Assembly (NCBI RefSeq): GCF_001879715.1
Contig: NZ_MNBW01000018.1
Location: 1-57,263, forward strand
Reading direction: 5' to 3'
DNA: 57,263 nucleotides
Source: Nioella nitratireducens
GTDB lineage: Bacteria > Pseudomonadota > Alphaproteobacteria > Rhodobacterales > Rhodobacteraceae
The position numbers and the translations under genes are program-made. Of this stretch, positions 15,901-25,619 are shown one piece after another (the stretch's first letter is position 1; every line of letters begins with the position of its first letter). The notes below the pieces were generated by a model. That model did no database searches, was not told where the DNA came from, and saw nothing but the letters and a program-made list of their open reading frames with translations.

Positions 15901-18615
15901 TCAGGTCAGGCGACCGTGGCAATGCTTGAACTTGTTGCCCGATCCGCAGGGGCAGGGATCGTTCCGACCCGGATTGCCCCATGTGGTGGGATCGTTATCC
16001 ACGAAGCCATCGACCAGCGGCGTCGGCGCATCGGGATCGACGCCCGAGGCCTGCGCCACGGCCTGATCGGCAGCGTCCTGCGTGGCCTGCTGGCGTTCCT
16101 GCATCTGGCGAATGACCTCTTGCTGCTGTTCCGGCGTCAGCGGCTGGATGCGGCTGAGCTTTTCGGTCACGTCGGCGCGCAGCCCGTCGAGCATCATTTC
16201 GAAAAGCTGGAACCCTTCGGTCTTGTATTCGTTCAGCGGATCGCGCTGCGCATAGCCGCGAAAGCCCACGACCGAGCGCAGGTGCTCCAGCGTCAACAGA
16301 TGCTCGCGCCACTTGGCGTCGATGGTCTGCAACAAAAGCTGCTTTTCGATCTGGCGCATGTTCTCGGGCCCGAAATCCACAGCCTTCTTGGCCATGTATT
16401 CATCCGACGCCTTCACGATGCGCTCTCGCACCACCTCGTCATCCACGCCTTCTTCATCGGCCCAGTCTGCAACTGGCAGGTCAAGGGCAAGCGCCTGCTT
16501 GATCGCCTCGTGCAGGCCGTCGGTGTCCCACTGATCGGCGTAGGAGCGCGGCGGCATGTATTGCTCGATCATGTCGTCGATAACCTGGTGGCGCATATCC
16601 TGCGCAATCTCGCCGATATCTTCGGCACCCATGATTTCCAGACGCTGGCCAAAGATTGCCTTACGCTGGTCGTTCATCACGTCGTCGAACTTGAGCAACT
16701 GTTTGCGGATGTCGAAGTTGCGCCCCTCGACCTTGGCTTGCGCCCGTTCCAGCGACTTGTTGACCCACGGGTGCACGATGGCCTCGCCATCCTTCATCCC
16801 CAGCGTGTTCAACATCTTGTCCAGCCGCTCCGACCCGAAAATCCGCATCAGGTCGTCTTCCAGCGACAGGAAGAAGCTGGACCGCCCCGGATCGCCCTGA
16901 CGGCCAGACCGGCCGCGCAGCTGGTTGTCGATCCGGCGGCTTTCGTGGCGTTCGGTGGCCAGAACGTAAAGGCCACCGGCATCCTTCACCGCCTGTTCGT
17001 CAGCGGCATGTTCCGCTTCGATCCTCGCGCGGATTTCATCGGGGTGGGTGTCGGGATCGGCGGCGATGGCTTCCATCACCTTGAAGTCGACATTGCCGCC
17101 CAGTTTGATGTCGGTGCCGCGACCCGCCATGTTGGTGGCGATGGTGATCGCGCCCAGTTTACCGGCATCGGCAACGATCTGCGCCTCTTGCTCGTGCTGG
17201 CGGGCGTTCAGGACGTTGTGGGGCAACTTGGCCTCGGTCAGAAGCTGGCTCAGCATTTCCGACTTTTCGATCGAGGTCGTGCCAACCAGAACCGGCTGGC
17301 CCTTTTCATGGGCTTCGCGGATTTGCGCGACGATGGCGTCGTATTTCTCTTGCCCGGTGCGATAGACTTGGTCGTCCTCGTCAAGCCGGGCAATCGGGCG
17401 ATTGGTGGGCACTTCCACCACGCCCAGCCCATAGATGGAATGGAATTCCTCGGCCTCGGTCACTGCCGTGCCGGTCATGCCCGACAGCTTGTCATAAAGG
17501 CGGAAGTAGTTCTGGAAGGTCACGCTGGCGAGCGTTACGTTTTCCGGCTGGATCTTGACGCCTTCCTTGGCCTCGATCGCCTGATGCAGACCGTCCGACA
17601 GGCGGCGCCCAGCCATCATCCGGCCGGTGAATTCGTCGATCAGAACGACCTCGTCACCGCGAACGATGTAATCCTTGTCCTTGTGAAAGACCTTGTGCGC
17701 CCGCAAGGCGTTGGTCGCGTGGTGGACGATCGTGGTCGATTCAGGGTCGTAGAGGCTTTGCCCCTCGGGCAGGATACCGACCTCTGACAGGCGCTGTTCG
17801 AGGAACTCGTTGCCCTCGTCGGTATAGGTCACCTGCCGGGCCTTCTCGTCGTGGGTGTAGTGGTCGTCCTGAATCTCGGGCATGACCTCGTTCATGCGCA
17901 CATACAGCTCGGACCGGTCATCCGACGGCCCCGAGATGATCAGCGGCGTTCGCGCTTCGTCGATCAGAATCGAGTCCACCTCGTCGACAATCGCGAAATT
18001 GTGACCGCGCTGCGCCATCTCTTTCAGGCTGGCGCGCATGTTGTCGCGCAAATAGTCGAACCCAAGCTCGTTGTTCGTCGCGTAGGTGATGTCGGCCTGA
18101 TAGGCCTCGCGCTTCTCAGGATCGGGCTGGCGCGGGTAGACGACACCGGTGGTCATCCCAAGCGCGGTGTAGACCTTGCTCATCCAGTCCGCGTCGCGTT
18201 TGGCAAGGTAATCGTTCACGGTGACGATATGCACGCCCTTGCCGGTCAGCGCGTTCAGATAGGCCGGGAACGTAGCGACCAGCGTCTTGCCTTCGCCGGT
18301 CTTCATCTCGGAAATATTGCCCTGATGCAGGAAAATACCGCCCATCAACTGCACGTCGAAAGCCCGCAGGCCAAGGGCGCGGCGGGCGGCTTCACGGCAG
18401 TTTGCAAAGGCTTCCGGCAGCAGATCGTCCAGACTTTCGCCATTTTGCGCGCGATTTCGGAACTCGGCCGTCTTGGCGACGATATCCGTATCCGAGAGCT
18501 TTTCGTACTCTGGCTCCAGCGCGTTGATCTTTTCGACGAGGGGGCGGGTGGCTTTTACCTTTCGGTCATTCGGCGTGCCGAAAACCTTCTTCGCGATTGT
18601 TCCAAGCCCAAGCAT
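15901..18615 (-). CDS. secA: Preprotein translocase ATPase SecA
   Basis: A 904-residue SecA, the motor that pushes unfolded preproteins through SecYEG. Walker A is MKTGEGKT (104-111), the DEAD-type box is [20 protein letters not shown], and the helicase motif [10 protein letters not shown] and [10 protein letters not shown] are present. The C-terminal zinc finger for SecB and phospholipid binding is [14 protein letters not shown]. The length is usual for the family. It is transcribed divergently from the periplasmic parvulin gene across a 219-bp spacer. That pairing makes sense: one exports proteins, the other folds them. The start ATG fits the conserved [18 protein letters not shown]. Confidence 0.97.
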   Translation of the reverse strand: MLGLGTIAKKVFGTPNDRKVKATRPLVEKINALEPEYEKLSDTDIVAKTAEFRNRAQNGESLDDLLPEAFANCREAARRALGLRAFDVQLMGGIFLHQGNISEMKTGEGKTLVATFPAYLNALTGKGVHIVTVNDYLAKRDADWMSKVYTALGMTTGVVYPRQPDPEKREAYQADITYATNNELGFDYLRDNMRASLKEMAQRGHNFAIVDEVDSILIDEARTPLIISGPSDDRSELYVRMNEVMPEIQDDHYTHDEKARQVTYTDEGNEFLEQRLSEVGILPEGQSLYDPESTTIVHHATNALRAHKVFHKDKDYIVRGDEVVLIDEFTGRMMAGRRLSDGLHQAIEAKEGVKIQPENVTLASVTFQNYFRLYDKLSGMTGTAVTEAEEFHSIYGLGVVEVPTNRPIARLDEDDQVYRTGQEKYDAIVAQIREAHEKGQPVLVGTTSIEKSEMLSQLLTEAKLPHNVLNARQHEQEAQIVADAGKLGAITIATNMAGRGTDIKLGGNVDFKVMEAIAADPDTHPDEIRARIEAEHAADEQAVKDAGGLYVLATERHESRRIDNQLRGRSGRQGDPGRSSFFLSLEDDLMRIFGSERLDKMLNTLGMKDGEAIVHPWVNKSLERAQAKVEGRNFDIRKQLLKFDDVMNDQRKAIFGQRLEIMGAEDIGEIAQDMRHQVIDDMIEQYMPPRSYADQWDTDGLHEAIKQALALDLPVADWADEEGVDDEVVRERIVKASDEYMAKKAVDFGPENMRQIEKQLLLQTIDAKWREHLLTLEHLRSVVGFRGYAQRDPLNEYKTEGFQLFEMMLDGLRADVTEKLSRIQPLTPEQQQEVIRQMQERQQATQDAADQAVAQASGVDPDAPTPLVDGFVDNDPTTWGNPGRNDPCPCGSGNKFKHCHGRLT

Positions 18616-18834
18616 ATGTTCTGTCGCCCTTCCGCACCTTCGGTCCGCGAAATGCGGCCGCTATCTGTCTCACCGTTGGGGCACCGGGTTGTTCGGCTCC
18701 TTGCGGACGTCTACAACGACCCCCAAGTCAGGTCAGGCTCCGATGCCAAACCCGCATGGGACATAAGGGGCTGCTTGAAATGTGTCAACGCGACCGGGAG
18801 GCTCATCTCGGTCAAGCAACATGGGAAATCTTCT

Positions 18835-19668
18835 ATGACGAAAACGTTCCTCGCCAGTGCAGCGGTCGCTGCGCTCATGATCTCGCCCGCCTCCGCTCAG
18901 GATGCCAGCACCGTTCTGGCAACCGTGAACGGCCATGATATCACTCTTGGGCATGTCATCGTGGCGCAGTCGCAACTGCCGCAGCAGTACCAGACCCTGC
19001 CGGACGATGTGCTGCTGCAAGGCATCCTGGAACAGCTGGTTCAGCAAGAGGTCGTCGCCTCCGCCGCTCAGGACGGCATGTCCGGCGCCATGCGCATCGG
19101 TCTGGAAAACGAGCAGCGCGCCTACATCGCCGCCATGACACTCGACGAAGTTTCGCAAGGCGAAATCGCAGACGCGGATCTTCAGGCCGAATACGATGCG
19201 CAATACGCAGACGTGGAACCGGTGACCGAATACAACGCCTCGCATATCCTCGTCGATTCCGAAGACGCCGCACAGGCGCTGATCGAGCAACTGGAAAACG
19301 GTGCCGACTTTGCCGATCTCGCCCGCGAGAATTCGACCGGCCCGTCCGGCCCCAACGGCGGAGAGCTTGGCTGGTTCAGCGAAGGCATGATGGTGCCCCC
19401 GTTCGAAGCCGCTGTGACGGACCTGTCGGTCGGCGAAGTTTCGGCCCCCGTCCAGACCCGCTTTGGCTGGCATGTGATCAAGCTCAACGAAACCCGCGAG
19501 CAGGCCGCCCCCACGCTGGACGAAGTGCGTGACCAACTGGTCGAGGGTCTGCGCCAGGCGCGCGTCGACGAATACATTCAGAACCTCACCGACGCCGCGG
19601 ACGTCGCGCGCCCTGAGCTTGACATCGACCCCGCACTTATCCGTGATGTGGATCTGCTGAACAACTGA
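18835..19668 (+). CDS. Periplasmic peptidyl-prolyl isomerase (parvulin)
   Basis: A 277-residue SurA/PrsA-type foldase. A signal peptide (residues 1-22, ending ASAQ) is followed by an N-terminal chaperone region with VNGHDITLGHVI. A parvulin domain sits at about 128-225 with the typical ASHILVDSEDAAQALIEQL, GPSGPNGGELGWF and TRFGWHVIKL. It would catalyse prolyl isomerisation and help outer-membrane protein folding in the periplasm. The start ATG at 18835 is the one that gives the signal peptide. It lies upstream of argJ with a 19-bp gap and is divergent from secA. Confidence 0.9.
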   Translation: MTKTFLASAAVAALMISPASAQDASTVLATVNGHDITLGHVIVAQSQLPQQYQTLPDDVLLQGILEQLVQQEVVASAAQDGMSGAMRIGLENEQRAYIAAMTLDEVSQGEIADADLQAEYDAQYADVEPVTEYNASHILVDSEDAAQALIEQLENGADFADLARENSTGPSGPNGGELGWFSEGMMVPPFEAAVTDLSVGEVSAPVQTRFGWHVIKLNETREQAAPTLDEVRDQLVEGLRQARVDEYIQNLTDAADVARPELDIDPALIRDVDLLNN

Positions 19669-19687
19669 TCCGACACGAGGGGCGGGC

Positions 19688-21076
19688 ATGGCCAAGAAAG
19701 ACAAAGCGGCGAAAGCCGGAGCCAGCAAGACCGAGGTCGATGACCTCAAGCGCAAGCTCAACAAGCTGCGCAAGAAGCTCAAGGCCGAACGCGCTGCTGT
19801 CGCCGAAGCCCCCGCCCCGGAGACATCGGTGCCAGCGGTATCGCCGCTGGCACCCAAGGAGGGCTTCCCCGCCATTCCCGCCATCGACGGCGTCCGTCTG
19901 GCGGCCGCCCCGGCCGGGGTGAAATACAAGAACCGCAACGACGTTATGCTGGTGGAAATCGCTCCGGGCAGCAGTGTAGCGGGAGTGTTTACCCGGTCAT
20001 CGACCCGCTCGGCCCCGGTGCGCGATTGCGAAGACAAGCTGGCCGCGCTGGACAAGGACAGCGAACAGGGATTTGCCATCATCGTGAACTCGGGCAATTC
20101 CAACGCCTTCACCGGTCATGCCGGCCAGCAAACCGTCGATGAGGTCACCGGCACGCTCGCCAAGCTGATGGGCTTGCCCAATGGCCATGTGTTTTCCGCC
20201 TCGACCGGCGTCATTGGCGAACCGCTGCCCGCCGCCAGGATCACCGACGCGATGACCGCCCTGCGCGACGGTCTCGATGCCGGTCACTGGGAACCTGCCG
20301 CGCGCGCCATCATGACCACCGACACCTTCGCCAAGGGCGCGATGGCAGAGGTCGAGATCGACGGCCAGACTGTGCACATCGCCGGGTTCGCCAAGGGGTC
20401 GGGCATGATTGCGCCGGACATGGCGACGATGCTGGGCTATGTCTTTACCGACGCCGCCGTCTCGCGTCCGGCGCTGCAATCCATGCTGAAATCCGCCACC
20501 AACGGCAGCTTCAACGCCATCACGGTGGACAGCGACACCTCGACCTCGGACACGGTGATGCTGGCTGCGACCGGAAAGGCGGGCAACCGAAGGATCACCT
20601 CGGCGCGCAGCGCCGACGGACAGGTCTTTGCCGCCGCGCTGCAAGACGTGCTGCGCGACCTCGCGCTTCAGATCGTGCGCGACGGCGAGGGCGCCACCAA
20701 ACTGGTTGAGGTGCGGGTGACCGGCGCCAAGACACCCCGTGACGCCGACAAGGTGGCCCGATCCATCGCCAATTCGCCGTTGGTCAAGACCGCCATCGCC
20801 GGAGAAGACCCCAACTGGGGACGGGTGGTGATGGCCGTCGGGAAATCCGGCGCAACCGCTGACCGTGACCTGCTGACGATCCGCTTTGGCGACGTGCTGG
20901 TGGCCGAAAAGGGCTGGGTCTCGCCCACCTATTCGGAAGAAGCGGGTGCCGCCTACATGACTGGCGAAGAGCTGCTGGTCGCCGTCGATCTCGGCCTTGG
21001 CGACGGGCAGGCGACCGTCTGGACCTGCGACCTGACCCATCAATACATTTCGATCAACGCGGATTACCGGTCGTGA
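19688..21076 (+). CDS. argJ: Glutamate N-acetyltransferase/amino-acid acetyltransferase ArgJ
   Basis: Bifunctional ArgJ transfers the acetyl group from N-acetylornithine to glutamate, and can use acetyl-CoA, in the cyclic arginine pathway. The autoprocessing site is visible: KGSGMIAPDMATMLGY, with cleavage expected between Ala246 and Thr247, giving alpha and beta chains. NSGNSNAFTG and SDTSTSDT are also present. At 462 residues it is longer than the usual 400-410. The extra is a Lys/Ala-rich, coiled-coil-like N-terminus (about residues 1-55) ahead of GFPAIPAIDGVRLAA. A shorter start is possible but no good alternative start codon sits at the domain edge. The mutT start overlaps its stop. Confidence 0.94.
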   Translation: MAKKDKAAKAGASKTEVDDLKRKLNKLRKKLKAERAAVAEAPAPETSVPAVSPLAPKEGFPAIPAIDGVRLAAAPAGVKYKNRNDVMLVEIAPGSSVAGVFTRSSTRSAPVRDCEDKLAALDKDSEQGFAIIVNSGNSNAFTGHAGQQTVDEVTGTLAKLMGLPNGHVFSASTGVIGEPLPAARITDAMTALRDGLDAGHWEPAARAIMTTDTFAKGAMAEVEIDGQTVHIAGFAKGSGMIAPDMATMLGYVFTDAAVSRPALQSMLKSATNGSFNAITVDSDTSTSDTVMLAATGKAGNRRITSARSADGQVFAAALQDVLRDLALQIVRDGEGATKLVEVRVTGAKTPRDADKVARSIANSPLVKTAIAGEDPNWGRVVMAVGKSGATADRDLLTIRFGDVLVAEKGWVSPTYSEEAGAAYMTGEELLVAVDLGLGDGQATVWTCDLTHQYISINADYRS

Positions 21077-21471
21077 AAACCGTTCTGGTCTCTGCCGTGG
21101 CCCTGATCGACGGCGACGGGCGGGTGCTGCTGGCACAACGCCCCGAGGGCAAACCAATGGCCGGGCTATGGGAATTTCCGGGCGGCAAGGTCGAATCGGG
21201 CGAAACGCCCGAGGTCGCCCTCGTCCGCGAGTTGCAGGAAGAACTGGGCATCGACACGTGGGAAAGCTGTCTCGCGCCGCTGACCTTCGCCAGCCACAGC
21301 TACGACGATTTCCACCTGCTCATGCCGCTCTTTGCCTGCCGCAAATGGGCCGGCATTGTCACCCCGCGCGAGGGCCAGACCCTGGCCTGGGCGCGACCCA
21401 CCCAGTTGCGCGACTATCCAATGCCGCCAGCGGATATCCCTTTGATACCGATCCTGCGCGATTGGGTGTAG
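21073..21471 (+). CDS. mutT: 8-oxo-dGTP diphosphatase MutT
   Basis: A 132-residue Nudix hydrolase with the box at about 37-60 (GGKVESGETPEVALVRELQEELGI) split here as GGKVESGE and RELQEELG. The MutT-like AQRPEGKPMAGLWEFPGG precedes it and a C-terminal DYPMPPAD follows. It sanitises oxidised dGTP and so prevents A:T to C:G transversions. The start is GTG at 21073, overlapping the argJ stop as GTGA, so translation is coupled. This argJ-mutT linkage is common in alphaproteobacteria. Confidence 0.9.
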   Translation: MKTVLVSAVALIDGDGRVLLAQRPEGKPMAGLWEFPGGKVESGETPEVALVRELQEELGIDTWESCLAPLTFASHSYDDFHLLMPLFACRKWAGIVTPREGQTLAWARPTQLRDYPMPPADIPLIPILRDWV

Positions 21472-21603
21472 CAGCTCTTCGGGACGCGATTCCCATCGCA
21501 ATCTCTGTTTTCGATGCGACGCTGTTGCGGCATCCTGAACCCCGATGCGTGACCGCGGAATAGTCCAGTCGGGCCTTTTCCGCCCGAGTTTGGGAACCTC
21601 GAC

Positions 21604-21735
21604 ATGATCAAGACGATCACTCTTGGTAGCTGCGTCTACGTGCAAGGACAGGTTGTTCGGACCTTGCCGAACGGGCACTTGGTCGTGCGCGTCGGCGAGC
21701 AGGTGTTCACCGGTCCCTCCGTCACCGCCTACTAG
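21604..21735 (+). CDS. Small conserved-looking protein, 43 aa
   Basis: An ATG-initiated frame of 43 codons: MIKTITLGSCVYVQGQVV at the start, then LPNGHLVVRVGEQVFTG and a VTAY end. It has the alternating hydrophobic pattern of a small beta-barrel fold. I recall similar tiny proteins in roseobacter genomes but can give no function. There is no strong Shine-Dalgarno site (GGGAACC about five bases upstream). Its stop and that of the convergent Hpt gene share the palindrome CTAG (21732-21735). At under 50 codons it is easily missed by gene finders. Confidence 0.6.
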   Translation: MIKTITLGSCVYVQGQVVRTLPNGHLVVRVGEQVFTGPSVTAY

Positions 21736-22067
21736 GCCGCCAGTGACGGCAGGTCCGGCCCGAACGCGGCCAATGATTCCAGATACAACCAATCCAGCCG
21801 AACCAGATCTGGCCGCCTGCCCGCGTCAATCATGGTCTCTGCCGCGAAACAGGCCTCCGCGAAGGCGCTGAACCCAAGGTTGAGCGCGCTGCCCCTCAAC
21901 CCATGGAAATCCTCGGCCCGGGCGAGGCCCGGATTGGCCGAAAGCGCATCCAGCGTTTCCGAGATTTCCTCCAAAAAAACGGCTGCCACGTCGTGAAAAT
22001 CCTCCTCGCCGATCTCTTGGCGCAACTCCTTCAACCTGTTTCGATCTATCAGACTCATCTTACTCAT
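21732..22067 (-). CDS. Histidine phosphotransfer (Hpt) domain protein
   Basis: A 111-residue single-domain Hpt protein. The phosphoacceptor His is His55 in EDFHGLRGSALNLG, matching the HXLKGSSXXLG pattern of Hpt four-helix bundles. It would shuttle phosphoryl groups between a hybrid kinase and a response regulator in the cytosol. It is divergent from a receiver/PP2C phosphatase gene 102 bp away, its obvious partner. No histidine kinase is in the window. The start is ambiguous: ATG 22067 (MSKMSL) or the ATG three codons later; an upstream in-frame ATG at 22121 gives an unlikely extension. Confidence 0.8.
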   Translation of the reverse strand: MSKMSLIDRNRLKELRQEIGEEDFHDVAAVFLEEISETLDALSANPGLARAEDFHGLRGSALNLGFSAFAEACFAAETMIDAGRRPDLVRLDWLYLESLAAFGPDLPSLAA

Positions 22068-22169
22068 TCCCAAACGCCCCGCTGCGCAGTCTGCTCGGGC
22101 AGGGCTTAACAAATGCTTCATCGGGCGCGGAAAATCGGGGGCATTTTAGCATTCACCCGACCTTAACCC

Positions 22170-23486
22170 GTGGTGGGGCAGCAAGGAGTCGAGGAATGCA
22201 CGACGAGGCCCCGTTTGCCGGAAGATATTACCATACGCGCCGATCAGCGGCCCCTTGGCGCTGCTGCGCTGGCGCCCTCGCATGTGCTGGTTCTGGAAAA
22301 CAGCCGCGCGCAACGGCGTCTTCTGGCGACGCTGCTTCGCAAATGGGGGCACGAGGTGACAGTTTGTGCAACACCAGCCGAGGCGCTCGATATCCTGCGC
22401 CGCAGCCCCATCCCCATCGTGCTGACCGACTGGATGATGCCGGGCATGTCCGGGCCGGATTTCTGCCGCGCCTTTAGGTTGCTCGACCGGGAAAGTTACG
22501 GCTACGTCATCCTTCTGACCTCGAAATCCGACAAGTCCGAGATCGCGCAGGGGTTGGAGGCCGGGGCCGATGATTTCGTGACCAAACCGGTGACGCCCCC
22601 GGAACTGCGCGCGCGGATTCAGGCGGGCGAGCGGATCGTTGCGATGCAAACCGAACTCGTCCGCCAGAACCGGCAGATTCGCACCACGCTGGCCGAGATT
22701 CGCTCGCTTTACGATGCGCTCGACCGCGACCTGCTGGAAGCAAAGCGCCTGCAAGATTCGCTGGTGCCGGAAATCTTCCGCCCGGTGACGAACGGCTCGG
22801 TCGCGCTGGCCCTGCATTCCAGTGGCCATGTCGGGGGAGATCTCGTCGGCATGTTTCCGATTCCGGGCGACCGGCTGGGGCTCTTTTCGCTCGACGTGTC
22901 CGGGCATGGCGTGACCTCGGCACTGGTGACCGCGCGGATGGCGGGGCTGCTTGGCACCGCCGCGCCGGAACAAAACGTCGCCCTGATCCAGCAGGTCGGC
23001 GGGGACTGGGCCGCCCTGCCGCCCGATGCCGTTGCGGCCAAGCTCAACGCCATGATGTTCAACGAGGTCGAGACCGACCTTTATTTCACCCTCTGCCTTG
23101 CAGATGTGGACCTGACGACAGGGCGGGTGCGCATGGTGCAGGCCGGGCACCCGCACCCCGCGATCCTGCATCCCGGCGGCGATGTCACATGGGCGGGGGA
23201 CGGCGGGATGCCCATTGGCCTGTTGCCCAATGCGCGCTTTGAAACCATCGACCTGACCCTGTCCCCCGGCGACCGGCTGATCCTGCATTCCGACGGCTTC
23301 ACCGAATGTGCCGCGCCCATGGGCGGGTTTCTGGGCGACACCGGGCTGGCCAGCATCCTGGCCCGCCACGCGGAAACCCCGCACGACCGCTTCCTGCCGC
23401 AGCTGGTTGCGGAATTGGAACGCTTCGGCGGGCGCGCGGATTTCGACGATGACGTCTCGGCCCTGTCGTTTCAGTTCACACCCTGA
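22170..23486 (+). CDS. Response regulator with PP2C/SpoIIE-type phosphatase output
   Basis: A 438-residue two-domain protein. A receiver domain at about 38-155 has the phospho-acceptor Asp87 (VLTDWMMPGMSG) and the conserved Lys of FVTKPVTP. A short coiled linker follows. The C-terminal PPM/SpoIIE-like Ser/Thr phosphatase (about 205-438) has GGDLVGMF, SLDVSGHGV and GGRADFDDDVSALSF with metal-binding Asp residues. RsbU/SpoIIE relatives dephosphorylate anti-anti-sigma factors and so release stress sigma factors. It is probably phosphorylated via the divergent Hpt protein. The start is GTG 22170; the first 35 residues are poorly conserved in character and a later start is possible. The 3' end overlaps a convergent Nudix gene by 11 bp. 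Confidence 0.86.
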   Translation: MVGQQGVEECTTRPRLPEDITIRADQRPLGAAALAPSHVLVLENSRAQRRLLATLLRKWGHEVTVCATPAEALDILRRSPIPIVLTDWMMPGMSGPDFCRAFRLLDRESYGYVILLTSKSDKSEIAQGLEAGADDFVTKPVTPPELRARIQAGERIVAMQTELVRQNRQIRTTLAEIRSLYDALDRDLLEAKRLQDSLVPEIFRPVTNGSVALALHSSGHVGGDLVGMFPIPGDRLGLFSLDVSGHGVTSALVTARMAGLLGTAAPEQNVALIQQVGGDWAALPPDAVAAKLNAMMFNEVETDLYFTLCLADVDLTTGRVRMVQAGHPHPAILHPGGDVTWAGDGGMPIGLLPNARFETIDLTLSPGDRLILHSDGFTECAAPMGGFLGDTGLASILARHAETPHDRFLPQLVAELERFGGRADFDDDVSALSFQFTP

Positions 23487-23925
23487 GGTGCGCGCGCGCC
23501 CGGCCCACGAAATGCCGGTCGCCATCCACGGCCAATTCCGCCTCGGCCTCATCCCACGGCAGGAACACCGGGTGGTGCCCCGGCTCGCTCGGGGCCGACA
23601 GGCGCGATCCAAGCTGCGCGACATAGATCGTGCACAGCTTTTGCGCCCAGATGTCGTAATCCGGCATATAGGTGAAGCGGTGGAACATCCCCATGCGGCG
23701 CGGCGTTTGAATGCGATACCCGGTTTCCTCGAACACCTCGCGGTGCAGCGCCGCCAAGGGCGACTCACCGGGGTCGATTCCACCGCCGGGCAGTTGCAAC
23801 TCGGCCAGTGGCCGCTCCTGGAACGTGGCGAGAATACCGTCGCCCGCGAGGATCACGGCATACACCCCGCGGCGCGGCGTGTAGCGGCGGGCGGGGTCGG
23901 GTGGCTGTCCGAAACGGCGGTTCAT
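23476..23925 (-). CDS. Nudix hydrolase
   Basis: A 149-residue Nudix protein. The box spans 48-70 (GGGIDPGES, HREVFEETGY) with REXXEE as REVFEE. The N-terminal RRYTPRRGVYAVIL and the FHRFTYMPDYDIWAQKL segment resemble ADP-ribose-type or generic Nudix members, but substrate cannot be assigned. The start ATG 23925 has GAGGAG eight bases upstream. It is convergent with the response-regulator phosphatase, overlapping 11 bp, and divergent from hslO. Confidence 0.85.
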   Translation of the reverse strand: MNRRFGQPPDPARRYTPRRGVYAVILAGDGILATFQERPLAELQLPGGGIDPGESPLAALHREVFEETGYRIQTPRRMGMFHRFTYMPDYDIWAQKLCTIYVAQLGSRLSAPSEPGHHPVFLPWDEAEAELAVDGDRHFVGRARAHLRV

Positions 23926-24028
23926 CGGGCGGACTCCTCGGGCACCGGGCACGGCTTTGGGGTTGGCAAGGCGGTTGTCCCGCTTATATGGGCGCGGTAT
24001 GCCAGCCCTCGTGGCAGAAGGAAAGCCA

Positions 24029-25033
24029 ATGACCCTCAGCACCAAGATCGCATGGGACGACACCGTCCTGCCCTTTCAGCTCGACCGTGCAGATATTCGC
24101 GGCCGGGTGGCCCGCCTCGACGGGACGCTCGACCAGATCCTGTCGCAGCACAGCTACCCAGCGGGGATCGAATCGATGCTGGCGGAAATGGCGCTGCTGA
24201 CGGCCCTGATCGGCCAGACGATCAAGCTGCGCTGGAAGCTGTCGCTTCAGGTGCGCGGCGACGGGCCTTTGCGCATTCTGGCGACCGACATCTATGCCCC
24301 CGCGAAAGAGGGTGAGCGCGCCCAGATCCGCGCCTATGCCAGCTATGACAAGGACCGCTACGTCGATGGGACGGACCCGTTCCGCCAGATCGGTAAAGGC
24401 TATTTCGCGATCCTGATCGACCAGGGTCAGGGCAATACCCCCTATCAGGGCATCACGCCGGTGGCGGGGGGCTCGCTGTCCTCTTGCGCCGAGGCGTATT
24501 TCGCCCAGTCCGAACAGTTGCCGACGCGCTTTGCCCTGTCGTTCGGGCGCAGCATGGAACCGGGCGGCCAGTCGGGTTGGCGCGCGGGGGGCGTGATGAT
24601 CCAGCATATGCCCAAAGCCTCGCCGCATGTCACCGGCGAGGGCGGGTCAGGTGAAGAGGGCCTGCTGCAACCGGAAGATTTCCTTGGCGAAGACGATGCC
24701 GAGAACTGGAACCGCGCCAATATCCTGCTCGACACGGTCGAAGAGCTGGAACTCGTCGGCCCCTCGGTGGCGCCGACCGACCTGCTCTTGCGTCTGTTCC
24801 ACGAAGAGCGGCCGCGCATCTACACCGCGCTGCCGGTCAAATTCGGCTGCACCTGTTCTGAAACCCGCGTGCGGGAAAGCCTGTCGATCTACTCGGCCAA
24901 GGACATCGCCCACATGACCACGGATGAAGGCACAGTGACCGCCGATTGCCAGTTCTGCGGGGCGCATTACGTGTTCGATCCGCAGACACTCGGGTTCGAG
25001 GCCACCAAGAACCCGGATGGCTCCGATCTCTGA
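24029..25033 (+). CDS. hslO: Redox-regulated chaperone Hsp33
   Basis: A 334-residue Hsp33 holdase, activated when its zinc is lost under oxidative stress and unfolding. The zinc cysteines are at the C-terminus: FGCTCSETR (Cys274, Cys276) and CQFCGAHY (Cys307, Cys310), the CXC and CXXC of the family. The N-terminal FQLDRADIRGRVARLD and TPYQGITPVAGGSL are typical. The start ATG 24029 follows AAGGA at good spacing; an in-frame ATG further upstream has no ribosome site. Its stop lies 17 bp inside the following CoA pyrophosphatase gene, beginning a nudL-cca operon. Confidence 0.95.
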   Translation: MTLSTKIAWDDTVLPFQLDRADIRGRVARLDGTLDQILSQHSYPAGIESMLAEMALLTALIGQTIKLRWKLSLQVRGDGPLRILATDIYAPAKEGERAQIRAYASYDKDRYVDGTDPFRQIGKGYFAILIDQGQGNTPYQGITPVAGGSLSSCAEAYFAQSEQLPTRFALSFGRSMEPGGQSGWRAGGVMIQHMPKASPHVTGEGGSGEEGLLQPEDFLGEDDAENWNRANILLDTVEELELVGPSVAPTDLLLRLFHEERPRIYTALPVKFGCTCSETRVRESLSIYSAKDIAHMTTDEGTVTADCQFCGAHYVFDPQTLGFEATKNPDGSDL

Positions 25034-25619
25034 GCTTGGGATCATAGAACGGGCGTTGGCCGGGGCTGCCCCGGCCTCGTCCGACTATGACCTCAACCCG
25101 GGCATTGTCCTGCCCGAGGGGCGCAAACTACGGCCCGCCGCCGTCCTGATGCCGATCCTCGAAACACCGAATGGCGCGCGGGTCATCCTGACCAAGCGCT
25201 CGGCGATGTTGAAGCATCACCCCGGACAGGTCGCCTTCCCCGGTGGCAAGGTCGATGCCACCGACGCCAGCCCCGAGGCCGCCGCGCTGCGCGAAAGCCA
25301 CGAGGAAATCGGTCTCGACCCAAGCCAAGTGGACATCCTCGGGCACCTGCCGCCGCATGAAACCGTGACCAGCTACACCGTGACCCCCTTCGTGGGCCGC
25401 ATCCGCGCGCCCTTTTCGCCGGTGCCAGAGCTGGGCGAGGTGGCCGAGGTCTTCTCGGTCCCCCTGTCCTTCCTGATGACCCCGGCCTCGTACCGGGTGG
25501 AACGGCGCCATTGGCGGGGGGTCTGGCGGTCCTATTACGTGGCCCCCTACGGCCCCTATTACATCTGGGGCGCGACCGCCCGGATGCTCAAGGGTCTGGC
25601 CGACCGGGTGGCGGCATGA
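25017..25619 (+). CDS. CoA pyrophosphatase-like Nudix hydrolase (NudL type)
   Basis: A 200-residue Nudix protein of the NudL/YeaB group. LRPAAVLMPI leads into LTKRSAMLKHHPGQVAFPGGKVD, the NuCoA-type extension, followed by the box core RESHEEIGL. These enzymes hydrolyse CoA to phosphopantetheine and 3',5'-ADP; the exact substrate here is inferred. It overlaps hslO by 17 bp and cca by 4 bp (ATGA), so three genes are tightly coupled. No box residue is missing. Confidence 0.88.
   Translation: MAPISELGIIERALAGAAPASSDYDLNPGIVLPEGRKLRPAAVLMPILETPNGARVILTKRSAMLKHHPGQVAFPGGKVDATDASPEAAALRESHEEIGLDPSQVDILGHLPPHETVTSYTVTPFVGRIRAPFSPVPELGEVAEVFSVPLSFLMTPASYRVERRHWRGVWRSYYVAPYGPYYIWGATARMLKGLADRVAA

Noticed and set aside
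15916..18830. Long plus-strand frames opposite secA, including an apparent upstream extension of the parvulin
   Set aside because: secA is complete and unambiguous; the parvulin starts at 18835 with its signal peptide.
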